A program made the translations under genes and the position numbers. Shown here one piece after another: positions 8,742 through 17,984 of a DNA stretch of 64,000 bases. Numbering within the stretch: the first letter of the stretch is position 1; each line of letters begins with the position of its first letter. Below the pieces are notes generated by a model. That model was not told the origin of the DNA. It worked only from the letters and a program-made list of their open reading frames with translations, and searched no databases. The stretch covers positions 124,001 to 188,000 of the forward strand of contig NZ_JAFCKB010000006.1 in assembly GCF_018130615.1 (NCBI RefSeq), given 5' to 3'. Source of the DNA: Bradyrhizobium manausense. Lineage in GTDB: Bacteria; Pseudomonadota; Alphaproteobacteria; Rhizobiales; Xanthobacteraceae.

Positions 8742-9671
8742 ATGAAGTCGATGGGTTTCTACGGTCGGACTGTCAGGCGGTTCTTGCACCTCGAGCGCGA
8801 ACCGGTCTCGTTGATCACGCGTTCACTACGCAACGCCGAAATCGCTGTTACCGAGACCCGGGATGATGATCCAATACCACGCTCCTCCGGCGAGATGGGC
8901 CTTCAGGATGCCTATGTTGTCAGTCTGAAACTCAACGACTACCCGAATTGCGAGATCTGGGAGCGCGGCCATGCCATCAAGACCGATATCCGGGCTGGTG
9001 CAACATACTTGTATGACATGAAGAAAGATCCGCGCTTCTTTATCAACAAGCCGTTCCACTCTCTCCATTTCTATCTTCCGCGGTCGGCGCTCGATGGCAT
9101 CGCTGATCAGTCGGCCGCGCCGCGCGTTGGCGAACTCCCCTCTCAGCTCGGCGTCGGCCATGACGACCCGGTCATTCGTCATATCGGCGGAGCTCTCCTG
9201 CAAGCGCTGCGTCGGCCCACCGAGACCAACCAGCTCTTCATCGACCACATGATGCTCGCATTTACGACGCACGCCGCACAGACCTATGGCAAGCTGAGGT
9301 GGGGCGTCAAAGTGCCCAGGAGTGGTCTCGCTCCATGGCAATTGAAGCGAGCTTACGAGAAACTTGACGCCGATCTTGGTGGGACACTTTCGTTGCCGCA
9401 GTTGGCGGCCGAGTTCGGTCTCTCGGTCAGTTATTTTTCGCGCGCGTTTCGGATCTCGGCCGGCTTGCCGCCGCATCAATGGCTGCTGCGCCAGCGAGTG
9501 AAGGCGGCCATGCAGTTGATGACCGTGGGGGACCTGCCGCTGTCCGAAATCGCGATCGCCGTAGGATTTGCCAACCAAAGCCACTTTACGAAGGTGTTTT
9601 CGGCGCAAGTCGGCGTTAGTCCGGCTACATGGCGCCGCGAATCGCTGGGGGTCAGCGAAAGAGAAGACTGA
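8742..9671 (+). CDS. AraC family transcriptional regulator (second of second tandem pair)
   Basis: The 309-residue paralogue of the preceding gene has the same length and is nearly identical in the C-terminal domain (GLPPHQWLLRQRVK, GFANQSHFTKVFSAQVGVS). The N-terminal half is more diverged but keeps landmarks such as LKLNDYPNCEIWERG and FYLPRSALDGI. ATG at 8742 follows a GAGGGG sequence. The 106-base gap from the first copy allows co-transcription or a separate promoter. The following catalase-like gene is convergent and not part of this unit. Confidence 0.86.
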   Translation: MKSMGFYGRTVRRFLHLEREPVSLITRSLRNAEIAVTETRDDDPIPRSSGEMGLQDAYVVSLKLNDYPNCEIWERGHAIKTDIRAGATYLYDMKKDPRFFINKPFHSLHFYLPRSALDGIADQSAAPRVGELPSQLGVGHDDPVIRHIGGALLQALRRPTETNQLFIDHMMLAFTTHAAQTYGKLRWGVKVPRSGLAPWQLKRAYEKLDADLGGTLSLPQLAAEFGLSVSYFSRAFRISAGLPPHQWLLRQRVKAAMQLMTVGDLPLSEIAIAVGFANQSHFTKVFSAQVGVSPATWRRESLGVSERED

Positions 9672-9697
9672 TCAGAGGATGCCGGACGCATCCCCGG

Positions 9698-10639
9698 TCA
9701 GCGACGTTTCGCCAGCGAGATGGCATAGGCTGCGCTGCGAGCCGCGAAGATCTCGTCCGGCGGATGGGCAACGCCGTCGGCGAGATTTGCCGGATCGAAG
9801 ACCGAGACGTCGCACGTTTCGTCCGACTCAAGGCCGGTGATCACGATCGTTCCCAGCCGAACCTCCTCGCGATTGTCCTCATTGGGCCATCTGATGGTCA
9901 CGTCCGTGGTGGGATCGCCGGGACGATCGAGCAGCGCCATCACGCTGAAGCGGACGTCGCCGCTAGTGACCCGGTGTTCGAGATCGTCGTACAGGACGTT
10001 GGCGAAGTTTGCCGTAACGTCGCTTTTCGTTGGCGCGATCTCCGTGCCGACGGGGGCGATCTTGAATTTGATGAACCGTGTTTCGCCGGCCGAATTCGTG
10101 GCCGGATAAGAATGCACGCCCCAATAGGTGGTGCCGGCTAAATTCCGGGGTAGTGGATGCGTGGCGATGTAGTTGGCCTGATGCAGCGTTTCGGGATTGG
10201 CAGCGGAGAACGCCCTGATATTCTCGAGATCCGGACTGCCGTCCGGTCCTGGACTGCGCGCTTGGAGGAAGGCGAGCATTTGGTCGAGCGTCTTCGCAAA
10301 ATGCACCGGAGCGCTTTGCGCGAGAATGTCGGAGCGGTGGTGAATGTCCCCAAGTCGGAAGCCAAAGCCGCGCAGCTCGAGCTTGTCGGCATCCATGCCA
10401 TTGGGATCGTTGCTGCCGACCGAGAAGCGCGCCAGCACGCGCGATGGCCTTGTGAAGCTCCGGGATCTCGTAACTTCCTCGGCCCGATCCGATGGGACGT
10501 AGGTTCCGCGGACGCATCTGCCCTTGGCAAAGCTCGCGCGTACCTTCGACGAATCGCCGGCTACCGCTTTCAGCGCATCGACGATCGCCGCAATCGTGGC
10601 GGCGGGAAATTGGGGCGTTGGGAGCTCTGGGATTGACAC
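9698..10639 (-). CDS. catalase-fold haem peroxidase (SrpA/mini-catalase type), distal His absent
   Basis: The 313-residue protein has the short catalase core. Landmarks are AKGRCVRGTYVPS (residues about 38-50), RVLARFSVG, MDADKLELRGFGFRLG, VHFAKTLDQMLAFLQA and the C-terminal proximal motif RSAAY, whose Tyr would ligate haem iron. In catalases the distal histidine sits just before A-K/R-G; here that position is Phe (RASFAKG). The usual catalytic Asn before PVFF is also not evident (AQSAPVHF). Disproportionation of hydrogen peroxide by the normal mechanism is therefore doubtful; a peroxidase, haem-binding or inactive role is possible. No export signal is seen. Confidence 0.82.
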   Translation of the reverse strand: MSIPELPTPQFPAATIAAIVDALKAVAGDSSKVRASFAKGRCVRGTYVPSDRAEEVTRSRSFTRPSRVLARFSVGSNDPNGMDADKLELRGFGFRLGDIHHRSDILAQSAPVHFAKTLDQMLAFLQARSPGPDGSPDLENIRAFSAANPETLHQANYIATHPLPRNLAGTTYWGVHSYPATNSAGETRFIKFKIAPVGTEIAPTKSDVTANFANVLYDDLEHRVTSGDVRFSVMALLDRPGDPTTDVTIRWPNEDNREEVRLGTIVITGLESDETCDVSVFDPANLADGVAHPPDEIFAARSAAYAISLAKRR

Positions 10640-10905
10640 CGCAATGATCTAGCGGATCTGCCACCTCGCGACTCCAGAGCGATTGCTACGATTGTAGTGC
10701 GATTGCTGGCAACGCGGATTCTGCGATCGGTCGCCGTCGCCGCCGGCGGCTCAGGGTACGTAACGAGTCGTTTGCGCTCCTAGCCAAGAAGCGGCCACAA
10801 TCAAGTTTGCAGTCATTCGGTCTCCCCCGAGCGCTACGTCGAAGCGAACCTGTCCGGCTCCGCTTCCGCATCGGCTTTGCGAGACGGCATCGCCAAGCCT
10901 GTCGT

Positions 10906-12735
10906 CTACGCCACAAAGAGGCTTGCGCCGCGATCTGCAGAGCTGACGCGCTCGCGGAAGACGCCGAAGAGTTCGCGGCCGATCCCGACGTGCGCCGCGG
11001 ACAGATCGGCTTGCGCGCAGGTTCGCGCGGCCCACTCGCTCGGCGCGACGAGCACATCAAGCCGACCGGTTTCGGCGTCGAGCCGGATGACGTCACCGTC
11101 GCGAATCCGGGCAATCTCACCGCCGTCAGCCGCTTCGGGCGTGACGTGAATGGCTGCGGGAACCTTACCGGAGGCGCCTGAAAGCCGTCCATCCGTGACG
11201 AGCGCAACTCTCAGCCCGCGATCTTGAAGGACGCCAAGGAGCGGCATCAGCTTGTGCAGCTCCGGCATTCCGTTTGCCTTCGGCCCCTGGAAGCGCACCA
11301 CCGCAACCACATCACCCGTGAGCTCGCCCGCCGCGAAGCTCCGTTGAAGATCCTCCTGGGAATGGAAGACGCGAGCCGGCGCTTCGATCACATGGCGCTG
11401 CGGCGCGACCGCAGATGTCTTGACGACGGCGCGCCCGAGATTGCCGTCCAGAACCCGAAGGCCGCCCGTTGCCTGGAACGGGTCAGCGATCCGCCGAAGC
11501 ACGGTCGAATCGCCACTCGCGGCCGGCCCATCGTGCCACGTCAGCGTTCCCTCGGCATCGAGCCGCGGCTCTTGCAGGTACGCATCGAGTCCGGCGCCGC
11601 GAACGGTGAGGACGTCGCGGTGCAATAATCCGGCAGCGAGCAATTCCCGGATCAGGAAGCTCATCCCGCCAGCAGCATGAAAATGGTTCACATCTGCGGA
11701 GCCGTTGGGATAGATGCGCGCGATCAGCGGCGTCACCTGCGCGAGGTCGGTAAAATCGTTCCAGGTCAGGGTGAGGCCGGCCGCCGCAGCCATGGCAACC
11801 AGATGCAGCGTCAGATTGGTCGAGCCGCCGGTGGCGTGCAGCCCCACGATGCCGTTGACAAAGGCGCGCTCGTCGAGCACGCGTCCGATCGGACTGTATT
11901 GATTGCCGGCCGATGTGATGTCCAATGCGCGTTCGGTCGCGGCACAGGTGAGCGCATCGCGCAAGGGCGTGTTCGGGTTCACGAAGGATGCGCCCGGCAG
12001 TTGCAGGCCCATGATCTCCATCAGCATCTGGTTGGTATTGGCGGTCCCGTAAAACGTGCACGTCCCCGCGCCGTGATAGGCCTGCGCCTCGGCTTCCAGC
12101 AAAGCGTCGCGACCGAGCTTTCCTTCCGCGTAAGCCTGCCGGATTTTCGCTTTTTCATCGTTGGCCAGGCCTGAGGTCATCGGGCCGGACGGAATGAAGA
12201 CCGCGGGCAAATGCCCGAACGACAGCGCGCCGATCACGAGACCGGGCACGATCTTGTCGCAAATGCCGAGAAACACGGCGGCGTCGAAAGTCTGATGTGA
12301 CAGCGCGACCGCGGTGGACAAGGCGATAACCTCGCGCGAGAACAGCGAGAGTTCCATTCCCGCCTCGCCCTGGGTGATGCCGTCGCACATCGCCGGCACG
12401 CCGCCAGCGACCTGGGCAACACCACCTGCTGCGCGTGCGCTCCGTCGGATGAGTTCAGGGAAACGTTCGTAGGGCTGATGCGCCGACAACATATCGTTGT
12501 ATGCCGTGACAATTCCGAGACTGGGGACGCGGCCGTCCTGCATCAGAGTTTTGTCGTGCGCGCCGCAAGCCGCGAAGGCGTGGGCCTGGTTGGCGCATCC
12601 CAGTCTCCGGCGCACTGGTGCGCTCGCCGCGTTCGCAATGCGGTCAAGATAGCGTGCTCGGCTGTCGTGACTGCGCCGAGCGATGCGATCCGTTACTTCG
12701 ACGACCCGCGCATTGACCTTTGCTTCGATCGTCAT
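10906..12735 (-). CDS. edd: phosphogluconate dehydratase
   Basis: The 609-residue protein matches the Edd branch of the IlvD/Edd family in length and motifs. It contains [18 protein letters not shown] (around residue 115), GICDKIVPG with a cluster-ligating Cys, [35 protein letters not shown] and [16 protein letters not shown]. It dehydrates 6-phosphogluconate to 2-keto-3-deoxy-6-phosphogluconate using a [4Fe-4S] cluster in the Entner-Doudoroff pathway. It lies 49 bases downstream of zwf on the same strand, so the two consecutive enzyme genes are probably co-transcribed. Neither pgl nor the aldolase gene eda is in the window. Confidence 0.96.
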   Translation of the reverse strand: MTIEAKVNARVVEVTDRIARRSHDSRARYLDRIANAASAPVRRRLGCANQAHAFAACGAHDKTLMQDGRVPSLGIVTAYNDMLSAHQPYERFPELIRRSARAAGGVAQVAGGVPAMCDGITQGEAGMELSLFSREVIALSTAVALSHQTFDAAVFLGICDKIVPGLVIGALSFGHLPAVFIPSGPMTSGLANDEKAKIRQAYAEGKLGRDALLEAEAQAYHGAGTCTFYGTANTNQMLMEIMGLQLPGASFVNPNTPLRDALTCAATERALDITSAGNQYSPIGRVLDERAFVNGIVGLHATGGSTNLTLHLVAMAAAAGLTLTWNDFTDLAQVTPLIARIYPNGSADVNHFHAAGGMSFLIRELLAAGLLHRDVLTVRGAGLDAYLQEPRLDAEGTLTWHDGPAASGDSTVLRRIADPFQATGGLRVLDGNLGRAVVKTSAVAPQRHVIEAPARVFHSQEDLQRSFAAGELTGDVVAVVRFQGPKANGMPELHKLMPLLGVLQDRGLRVALVTDGRLSGASGKVPAAIHVTPEAADGGEIARIRDGDVIRLDAETGRLDVLVAPSEWAARTCAQADLSAAHVGIGRELFGVFRERVSSADRGASLFVA

Positions 12736-12784
12736 AGTGGGCTCCTGTTTGCGGCTGTGGCATCAGCGATGCGCTGCTCCGTGG

Positions 12785-14263
12785 TCATGGACCGTCCTCC
12801 ATCCATGTTCGACCGTCGCGTTCAATCAGTGCGACGGCGGCGGAGGGGCCCCAGCTGCCGGCAACATAAGGGCGCGGAATTTCATTCGTCCGGCTCCACG
12901 CCTGACGGATCGGGTCGATCCAGCGCCATGCCGCCTCGACTTCGTCCCGGCGCATGAACAAGGTCGCGTCTCCGCGGACCACGTCCATCAACAGCCGTTC
13001 GTAAGCGTCCGGTACCGAGACGTTGAACGCTTCCGCAAAGCTCATGTCGAGGGGGACATATTGCAACCGCATGCCGCCTGGTCCGGGCTCCTTGATCATG
13101 AGCCAGAGCTTGATTCCCTCGTCGGGCTGCAGGCGGATCACGAGCCGCGTCTGCACAGCCTTTCCAGAATCCGAATTGAAGATCGAATGCGGAACTTTCC
13201 TGAAGGTCACGACGATCTCGGAGCTGCGTTGCTGCAGTCGCTTTCCGGTGCGCAGATAGAAGGGAACGCCGGTCCAGCGCCAACTCGCAACGGCCGCCTT
13301 TAGCGCAACGAAAGTCTCGGTCGAGCTTGGGCGATCGGCAATCTCTTCCGCATAGCCCGGAACCGCGACGCCGTTGCATGCGCCGGCGCGGTATTGACCC
13401 GGCACGGTCAGGAATGCCGCGTTTGTTTCGTCGATCCGCTCGAGCGATTTCAGGATCTTGAGCTTCTCATCGCGTACCGCATCGGCCTCGAGCGAATGTG
13501 GCGGCTCCATCGCCACCAGACACAGCAGTTGCAGAAGATGGTTCTGAACCATGTCGCGCAGGGCGCCGGACTTGTCGTAATAGGGGCCGCGTTCCTCCAC
13601 GCCGATGGACTCGGCGACCGTGATCTGCACATGGTCGATGTGAGCGGCATTCCACAGCGGTTCGAACAATGCGTTGGCGAACCGTAGTGCCATTAGATTT
13701 TGAACCGTCTCCTTGCCGAGATAGTGATCAATCCGGTAGACGCGTTCCTCCGGAAAGATCATGCCGACGGTTTGATTGAGGCGGATTGCGGACTCAAGAT
13801 CCCTGCCGATCGGCTTCTCGATAACGATGCGGGAATCGCCTGTAGAAAGACCGTAGTGACCTAGCCTTTCGCAGATCGGTCCGAACAGATGCGGTGCCGT
13901 AGCCAGATAGTGGACCTGAATACGTTCGGCGTAGGCCGATAGGGCGGCAGCAAGTTCGGTCCACCCATTTTCACCTTCTGCATCGGCAGCCATGTAGGAG
14001 ATGCGGGCCAGGAAGCGATCGAGTTCGGGTCCCGTGGTTTCCGATTCCGGCACATGTTTCATGACCGCCGCGCGTACCATGGCGAGGAAATCATCCCGCG
14101 ACATCGCGCCGCGCGCGACGCCGATAATAGTCGCTTCATCTGGTAACTGGCCGGCAAAATCGCGACGAAACAGCGCCGGCAACAGCTTGCGGCACGCCAG
14201 ATCGCCCGTCGCTCCGAATACGGTCAGGACGAAGGGAGCCACGGGAATCACGCGGCTTGTCAT
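12785..14263 (-). CDS. zwf: glucose-6-phosphate dehydrogenase
   Basis: The 492-residue protein has the N-terminal NADP-binding motif VLTVFGATGDLACRKLLPAL (residues about 11-30), the IVIEKPIGRDL segment and the active-site signature RIDHYLGKETVQN. It oxidises glucose 6-phosphate to 6-phosphogluconolactone. The start at 14263 (MTSRVIPVAP) has AAGG seven bases upstream and gives the usual family length; the frame is open for 88 more codons upstream, but those overlap the kinase gene. It sits between a PfkB sugar kinase and edd on the minus strand. Confidence 0.96.
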   Translation of the reverse strand: MTSRVIPVAPFVLTVFGATGDLACRKLLPALFRRDFAGQLPDEATIIGVARGAMSRDDFLAMVRAAVMKHVPESETTGPELDRFLARISYMAADAEGENGWTELAAALSAYAERIQVHYLATAPHLFGPICERLGHYGLSTGDSRIVIEKPIGRDLESAIRLNQTVGMIFPEERVYRIDHYLGKETVQNLMALRFANALFEPLWNAAHIDHVQITVAESIGVEERGPYYDKSGALRDMVQNHLLQLLCLVAMEPPHSLEADAVRDEKLKILKSLERIDETNAAFLTVPGQYRAGACNGVAVPGYAEEIADRPSSTETFVALKAAVASWRWTGVPFYLRTGKRLQQRSSEIVVTFRKVPHSIFNSDSGKAVQTRLVIRLQPDEGIKLWLMIKEPGPGGMRLQYVPLDMSFAEAFNVSVPDAYERLLMDVVRGDATLFMRRDEVEAAWRWIDPIRQAWSRTNEIPRPYVAGSWGPSAAVALIERDGRTWMEDGP

Positions 14264-14321
14264 ACGCGAGCCTTTCTCAACTCGTTCCCTGCTGGTGTGC
14301 CGTGTTGCATCCGTCACTCTG

Positions 14322-15278
14322 TCAAGCATGGCATGACTCCGTACTCGCATCGATCTCGGTGGTAGTCGGCAGGTCGGCACCATCGCGTGAAACCGTGATG
14401 GCGGCGGCGGCCGTTGCGTAAGCGAGCAACTCGCGGATTGCAGACAGGTCGAGCGCCGCGATGGCCTCGGGATGGAGCCTGCCGGTCTTCGCCAGCTGCG
14501 CAAGCAGCGCGGCGTGGAATGTGTCACCGGCGCCCACAGTGTCGCGCACGACCACGGAACGACCGGGCACCGAGACGCTGCCGGCGGCGGAAAAGGCGGT
14601 TGCCCCCTTCGCTCCCTCGGTCACCACCACGAGGCCTGCGCCACACTTGAGCCAGTAGGCGGCGGCGTCGGCAATTGAGAGGCGACCGCCCCACGCAACG
14701 CGAACGTCCTCGTCACTCGCCTTGATCATTGTCGCCGTCCGGTAAAAGCGTTCCGCGGCGACAGCCCAGCCTTGCATATCGCTGACAACGGTTGGACGGA
14801 CGTTCGCATCGACGCTAATCACGCAGCGTCCATGCATGCGCCGGGCGAGCGCGGCAAATGTGGTACCGACCGGCTCGACAGCCATGGAATAGGAGCCGAA
14901 GGTCAAAGCCTGAATATCGTCCGGGAGCGTGTTGGGCAGGTGGGCCAGCTGGAGCGAGCGGTCTGCCGCACCGTCGCCATGGAACGCATAGTTCGGTTCA
15001 CCGTTGTCGGTCGTGGCCACGATCGAAATCGTTGATGGTCGGTCGGTCCGTACGAGAAACCCGTCACCCACGCCTTCGCAAGCGAGCCTGTCCGCGAGGA
15101 ATGCGCCGAAGTGATCGCGCGAGATGCCGCTCAGGAAGGCCGTTCGAACGCCGAGCCGGGCGAGACCAATAGCGACATTAAAGGGAGAGCCACCGGCAAC
15201 GGCACGGGTCGACATTTCCGATCGGCCGCGCCTCGTCACAAATAGATCGATCACGGCCTCGCCACAGACGAGAATCAT
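14322..15278 (-). CDS. PfkB-family sugar kinase, probable fructokinase
   Basis: The 318-residue kinase begins MILVCGEAVIDLF and carries the N-terminal PfkB signature GGSPFNVAIGLARLG (residues about 30-44). The C-terminal signature DTVGAGDTFHAALL contains the catalytic Asp. This is the bacterial fructokinase pattern: GEAxID start and GGSPxNVA. Located between a ROK regulator and zwf/edd and divergent from fructose-type ABC genes, it most likely phosphorylates imported fructose to fructose 6-phosphate. Related ribokinase-like activity on another ketose cannot be excluded. Confidence 0.9.
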   Translation of the reverse strand: MILVCGEAVIDLFVTRRGRSEMSTRAVAGGSPFNVAIGLARLGVRTAFLSGISRDHFGAFLADRLACEGVGDGFLVRTDRPSTISIVATTDNGEPNYAFHGDGAADRSLQLAHLPNTLPDDIQALTFGSYSMAVEPVGTTFAALARRMHGRCVISVDANVRPTVVSDMQGWAVAAERFYRTATMIKASDEDVRVAWGGRLSIADAAAYWLKCGAGLVVVTEGAKGATAFSAAGSVSVPGRSVVVRDTVGAGDTFHAALLAQLAKTGRLHPEAIAALDLSAIRELLAYATAAAAITVSRDGADLPTTTEIDASTESCHA

Positions 15279-15396
15279 GGTGCGTCACCCCTGTTCATCG
15301 CGACAAGCTTCGAGGCTGTCAGGCACTTGCGGGAAAAGGGACTCGCGCCAGGCACGATAAGACGCTCGGAGCGGAGAGCCATGTCGTCGACCATGC

Positions 15397-16638
15397 TCAA
15401 TCCTTGAACAGCACGTCGTGATCGCGAGCGAAGGCCGCGAGCAACGGTAAGGCCGCGCCACCGATCGCGCGTGCATCACGTCCGATCGAGCCTTCCACCA
15501 CCACGGCGTCGGTGAGGCCCTGCCGGTCCATGCGGGCCCAATGTTCGTTTGTGCGCTCGACGAGGCGACGGCGCACATCGAGCGGAAAGGCTCCGTCGAT
15601 GATGACGGCTTCAAAGTCGATCACGGCCAGCAACGCGGCGACGGCCTGTGCGAGGGCCTCGGCTGCTTCCGTAACCCACGCGTCGAGCGGGTCCTCGAAG
15701 CTCGACCAGTCGTCGGGCGAGAGCCAGATATCAGTGCCACGTCGACCAGCGGCGATCAGTCGGCGCTCCAACTGATAGATGGACGCGGTGCGGATCAATT
15801 GCTGAAGGCTTGTCTCTCCGTTGTCCTCCCGTCGCATGATCGGCATGGAGCCGAGAGCGCCGGCATTGCCGCTGCGGCCCGGGAAGAGGCTGCCGTTCAG
15901 AACAATGCCGCCGCCGATGAACGCGCCAATGTAGAAATACGCGAAATCCCGGTACGCCGCCCCGGCACCGAAGGTGAGTTCAGCCGCGCATGCTGCAGTC
16001 GCGTCGTTGCAGACGCGGACCGGCCAAGGGGCGAAGCGGCGCGACAGTTCAGCGGCAACGTTGAAGTCTCGCCACTTGCCGAGCGCGCCGGGCGGCGTCT
16101 GCAGATCAGCTTCCCAGTTCCACAACTCAAACGGCATCGCGACGCCAATGCCGCTGATCCTGCGGTGCTGGGCCTCGGGCAATTCGGTGAGAAGACCCGA
16201 CATCTCGCGTTCCGCAAATGCCATGATCTCCTCGGGTGCCGGGAAGGAATAGATCATACGTCGTCTGGCGCGGATGCCGGCGGTGAAGTCCATTAACACC
16301 AGATCCGAGCTGCGCCGACCGATCATTAGACCGAGACCGAAAGCGCCAGCCGGGTTGAGCGAATAGGGGACGGAAGGTTGGCCGATGCGGCCTCGCTGCG
16401 GTTCGCCTGCGAGCACCAAGCCATCAGCTTCCAACCGATTGATGATCACCGTCGTCGTTTGGGTTGAAAGACCAGTCAGGCGCGCGATCTCGACCTTGGC
16501 GAGACTGCGGTGGCGCCGGATAAGGGAGAGGACCAGGCGCTCGTTATACAGTCTCATGCCTGTCTGGGTGCTGCCGCGACTCTCGGCCGGCAGGGCCACC
16601 GACGGGCTATTTGCTTCGGCGGGTGCTGTTTCTTCCAT
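15397..16638 (-). CDS. ROK family transcriptional regulator of the sugar locus
   Basis: The 413-residue protein has an N-terminal winged helix (RLYNERLVLSLIRRHRSLAKVEIARLTGLST, residues about 27-60) followed by a ROK sugar-kinase-like domain with AFIGGGIVLNGSLFPGRSGNAG. The zinc-binding CxCGxxGC motif common in ROK kinases is absent. ATG at 16638 has GGAG six bases upstream and is preferred over an in-frame GTG at 16656. It is divergent from frcB, with a near-palindrome overlapping the frcB promoter between them, so it probably represses the transporter and perhaps its own gene series in response to sugar. Confidence 0.9.
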   Translation of the reverse strand: MEETAPAEANSPSVALPAESRGSTQTGMRLYNERLVLSLIRRHRSLAKVEIARLTGLSTQTTTVIINRLEADGLVLAGEPQRGRIGQPSVPYSLNPAGAFGLGLMIGRRSSDLVLMDFTAGIRARRRMIYSFPAPEEIMAFAEREMSGLLTELPEAQHRRISGIGVAMPFELWNWEADLQTPPGALGKWRDFNVAAELSRRFAPWPVRVCNDATAACAAELTFGAGAAYRDFAYFYIGAFIGGGIVLNGSLFPGRSGNAGALGSMPIMRREDNGETSLQQLIRTASIYQLERRLIAAGRRGTDIWLSPDDWSSFEDPLDAWVTEAAEALAQAVAALLAVIDFEAVIIDGAFPLDVRRRLVERTNEHWARMDRQGLTDAVVVEGSIGRDARAIGGAALPLLAAFARDHDVLFKD

Positions 16639-16731
16639 CCTCGGCTCCGCAAGCACCTTGGGCTATTTGCTTAGCAAGTTGAGTTCCCAAGGCGGGTCGG
16701 TCACTACAATGAACGCAGTCGAAGGCGGGTG

Positions 16732-16764
16732 TCAATTAATAAGTCGGGATGATTTATTTATTGA
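16732..16764. promoter_or_regulatory. candidate ROK operator
   Basis: Two 11-base arms, TCAATTAATAA (16732-16742) and TTATTTATTGA (16754-16764), form an inverted repeat with one mismatch and an 11-base spacer, so the arm centres are 22 bases (two helical turns) apart. AT-rich arms of this sort are typical of Mlc/NagC-type ROK sites. The right arm overlaps the predicted -35 box of frcB, so binding would block transcription. A smaller palindrome TTGCT-T-AGCAA lies at 16667-16677, closer to the regulator gene. Confidence 0.55.
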
Positions 16765-16790
16765 CAGATCCGTTTCAGTCCTCTTAGGAT
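16761..16790 (+). promoter_or_regulatory. predicted sigma-70 promoter of frcBCA
   Basis: A consensus -35 TTGACA (16761-16766) is followed after 17-18 bases by TTAGGA/TAGGAT (16784-16790) as the -10. It lies about 50 bases upstream of the frcB ATG, which has its own AGGAGG-like site. This is the clearest promoter match in the window. Confidence 0.55.
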
Positions 16791-16842
16791 CATCCAACAC
16801 GCGGCCGGACCGCGCAGGCAAAAATGCTCCAGGAGGGAATAC

Positions 16843-17862
16843 ATGCGTCAGTCATTCGGACTATTCGCAGCACTCGCGCTTACTTTGGGCGCCAACAGCG
16901 CTTTCGCTGCCGACAAGCCGATCGTTGGCCTCATCACCAAGACCAACACCAATCCGTTCTTCGTGAAGATGAAGGCTGGCGCCGACGAGGCGGCCAAGGC
17001 CAATGATGTCGAGCTTCGATCCTTCGCCGGAAAGGTCGACGGTGACAATGAGAGTCAGGTAGCGGCCATTGAAAACCTGATCGCCGCCGGTGCGAAAGGC
17101 ATTCTGATCACGCCGAACGACTCTCGCGCCATCGTTCCGGCCGTAGAGAAGGCACGCGCCGCGGGCATGTTGGTCATTGCCCTCGACACCCCGCTCGATC
17201 CGGCGAATGCGGCGGATGCGACATTTGCCACCGACAATTTCCTTGCGGGTCAATTGATCGGACAGTGGGCCGCCAAGACGCTGGGTGCCAAGGCGGCCTC
17301 AGCGAAGATCGCGCTACTGGATCTGAACGTGAACCAGATCTCGGTCGACGTCGCCCGCGATCAGGGTTTCCTGAAAGGGTTTGGCATTGATCTCGGCAAC
17401 CCCGCCAAAATCGGCGACGAGAAAGATGCGCGCATCGTCGGTCACGATGTGACGCTCGGCAGCGAGGAGGGCGGCCGCAAGGCGATGGAGAACTTGCTGC
17501 AGAAGGATCCCGGCATCTCGCTCGTCTATACCATCAACGAGCCTGCGGCCGCGGGAGCCTACGAGGCATTGCGCTCGGTCGGCCGCGACAAGGACGTGCT
17601 GATCGTTTCGGTCGACGGCGGTTGCCCAGGCGTGCGCAACGTGAAGGACGGCGTCATCGGAGCCACTTCCATGCAGTTCCCGCTGCTGATGGCGGCGAAA
17701 GGCGTCGAGGCCGTGAAGGCGTTCGCTTCTGGCGGCGGCAAGCCGAAGGCGTCGCCGGGCCTGGACTTCGTCAACACCGGCGTCGAACTCGTCACCGACA
17801 AGCCGGCCGGCGAGATGCCAGCGATCGACAGTGCCGCCGCTTTGAAGAAGTGCTGGGGCTGA
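16843..17862 (+). CDS. frcB: fructose-type ABC transporter substrate-binding protein
   Basis: The 339-residue protein has a Sec signal peptide (residues 1-22, cleaved after SAFA) and a periplasmic-binding-protein fold of the ribose/fructose class. Landmarks include [21 protein letters not shown] at the N-terminus, [29 protein letters not shown] and [20 protein letters not shown]. This pattern is that of rhizobial FrcB. AGGAGG precedes the ATG at 16843. It is the first gene of a binding protein-permease-ATPase operon and delivers sugar to FrcC. Specificity for fructose rather than ribose or mannose is inferred from the neighbouring kinase and ED genes. Confidence 0.92.
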   Translation: MRQSFGLFAALALTLGANSAFAADKPIVGLITKTNTNPFFVKMKAGADEAAKANDVELRSFAGKVDGDNESQVAAIENLIAAGAKGILITPNDSRAIVPAVEKARAAGMLVIALDTPLDPANAADATFATDNFLAGQLIGQWAAKTLGAKAASAKIALLDLNVNQISVDVARDQGFLKGFGIDLGNPAKIGDEKDARIVGHDVTLGSEEGGRKAMENLLQKDPGISLVYTINEPAAAGAYEALRSVGRDKDVLIVSVDGGCPGVRNVKDGVIGATSMQFPLLMAAKGVEAVKAFASGGGKPKASPGLDFVNTGVELVTDKPAGEMPAIDSAAALKKCWG

Positions 17863-17893
17863 TCGCCCCCTGACTTGTAGCCGCTGGCAAGGA

Positions 17894-17918
17894 CTGGCGC
17901 CCGCGACCCGGGCGCCAG
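17894..17918 (+). other. intercistronic hairpin frcB-frcC
   Basis: CTGGCGCCCG (17894-17903) and CGGGCGCCAG (17909-17918) form a perfect ten-base-pair stem with a five-base loop, with no following T-run. It sits 31 bases after the frcB stop. Such hairpins commonly protect the binding-protein part of the mRNA so that more binding protein than permease is made. Confidence 0.6.
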
Positions 17919-17984
17919 AAATGGCCGGGAACGCCTGCCCGAGATTGGATGGGCAGGTCTCCGCATGCAACGAGGAAAACGGCA

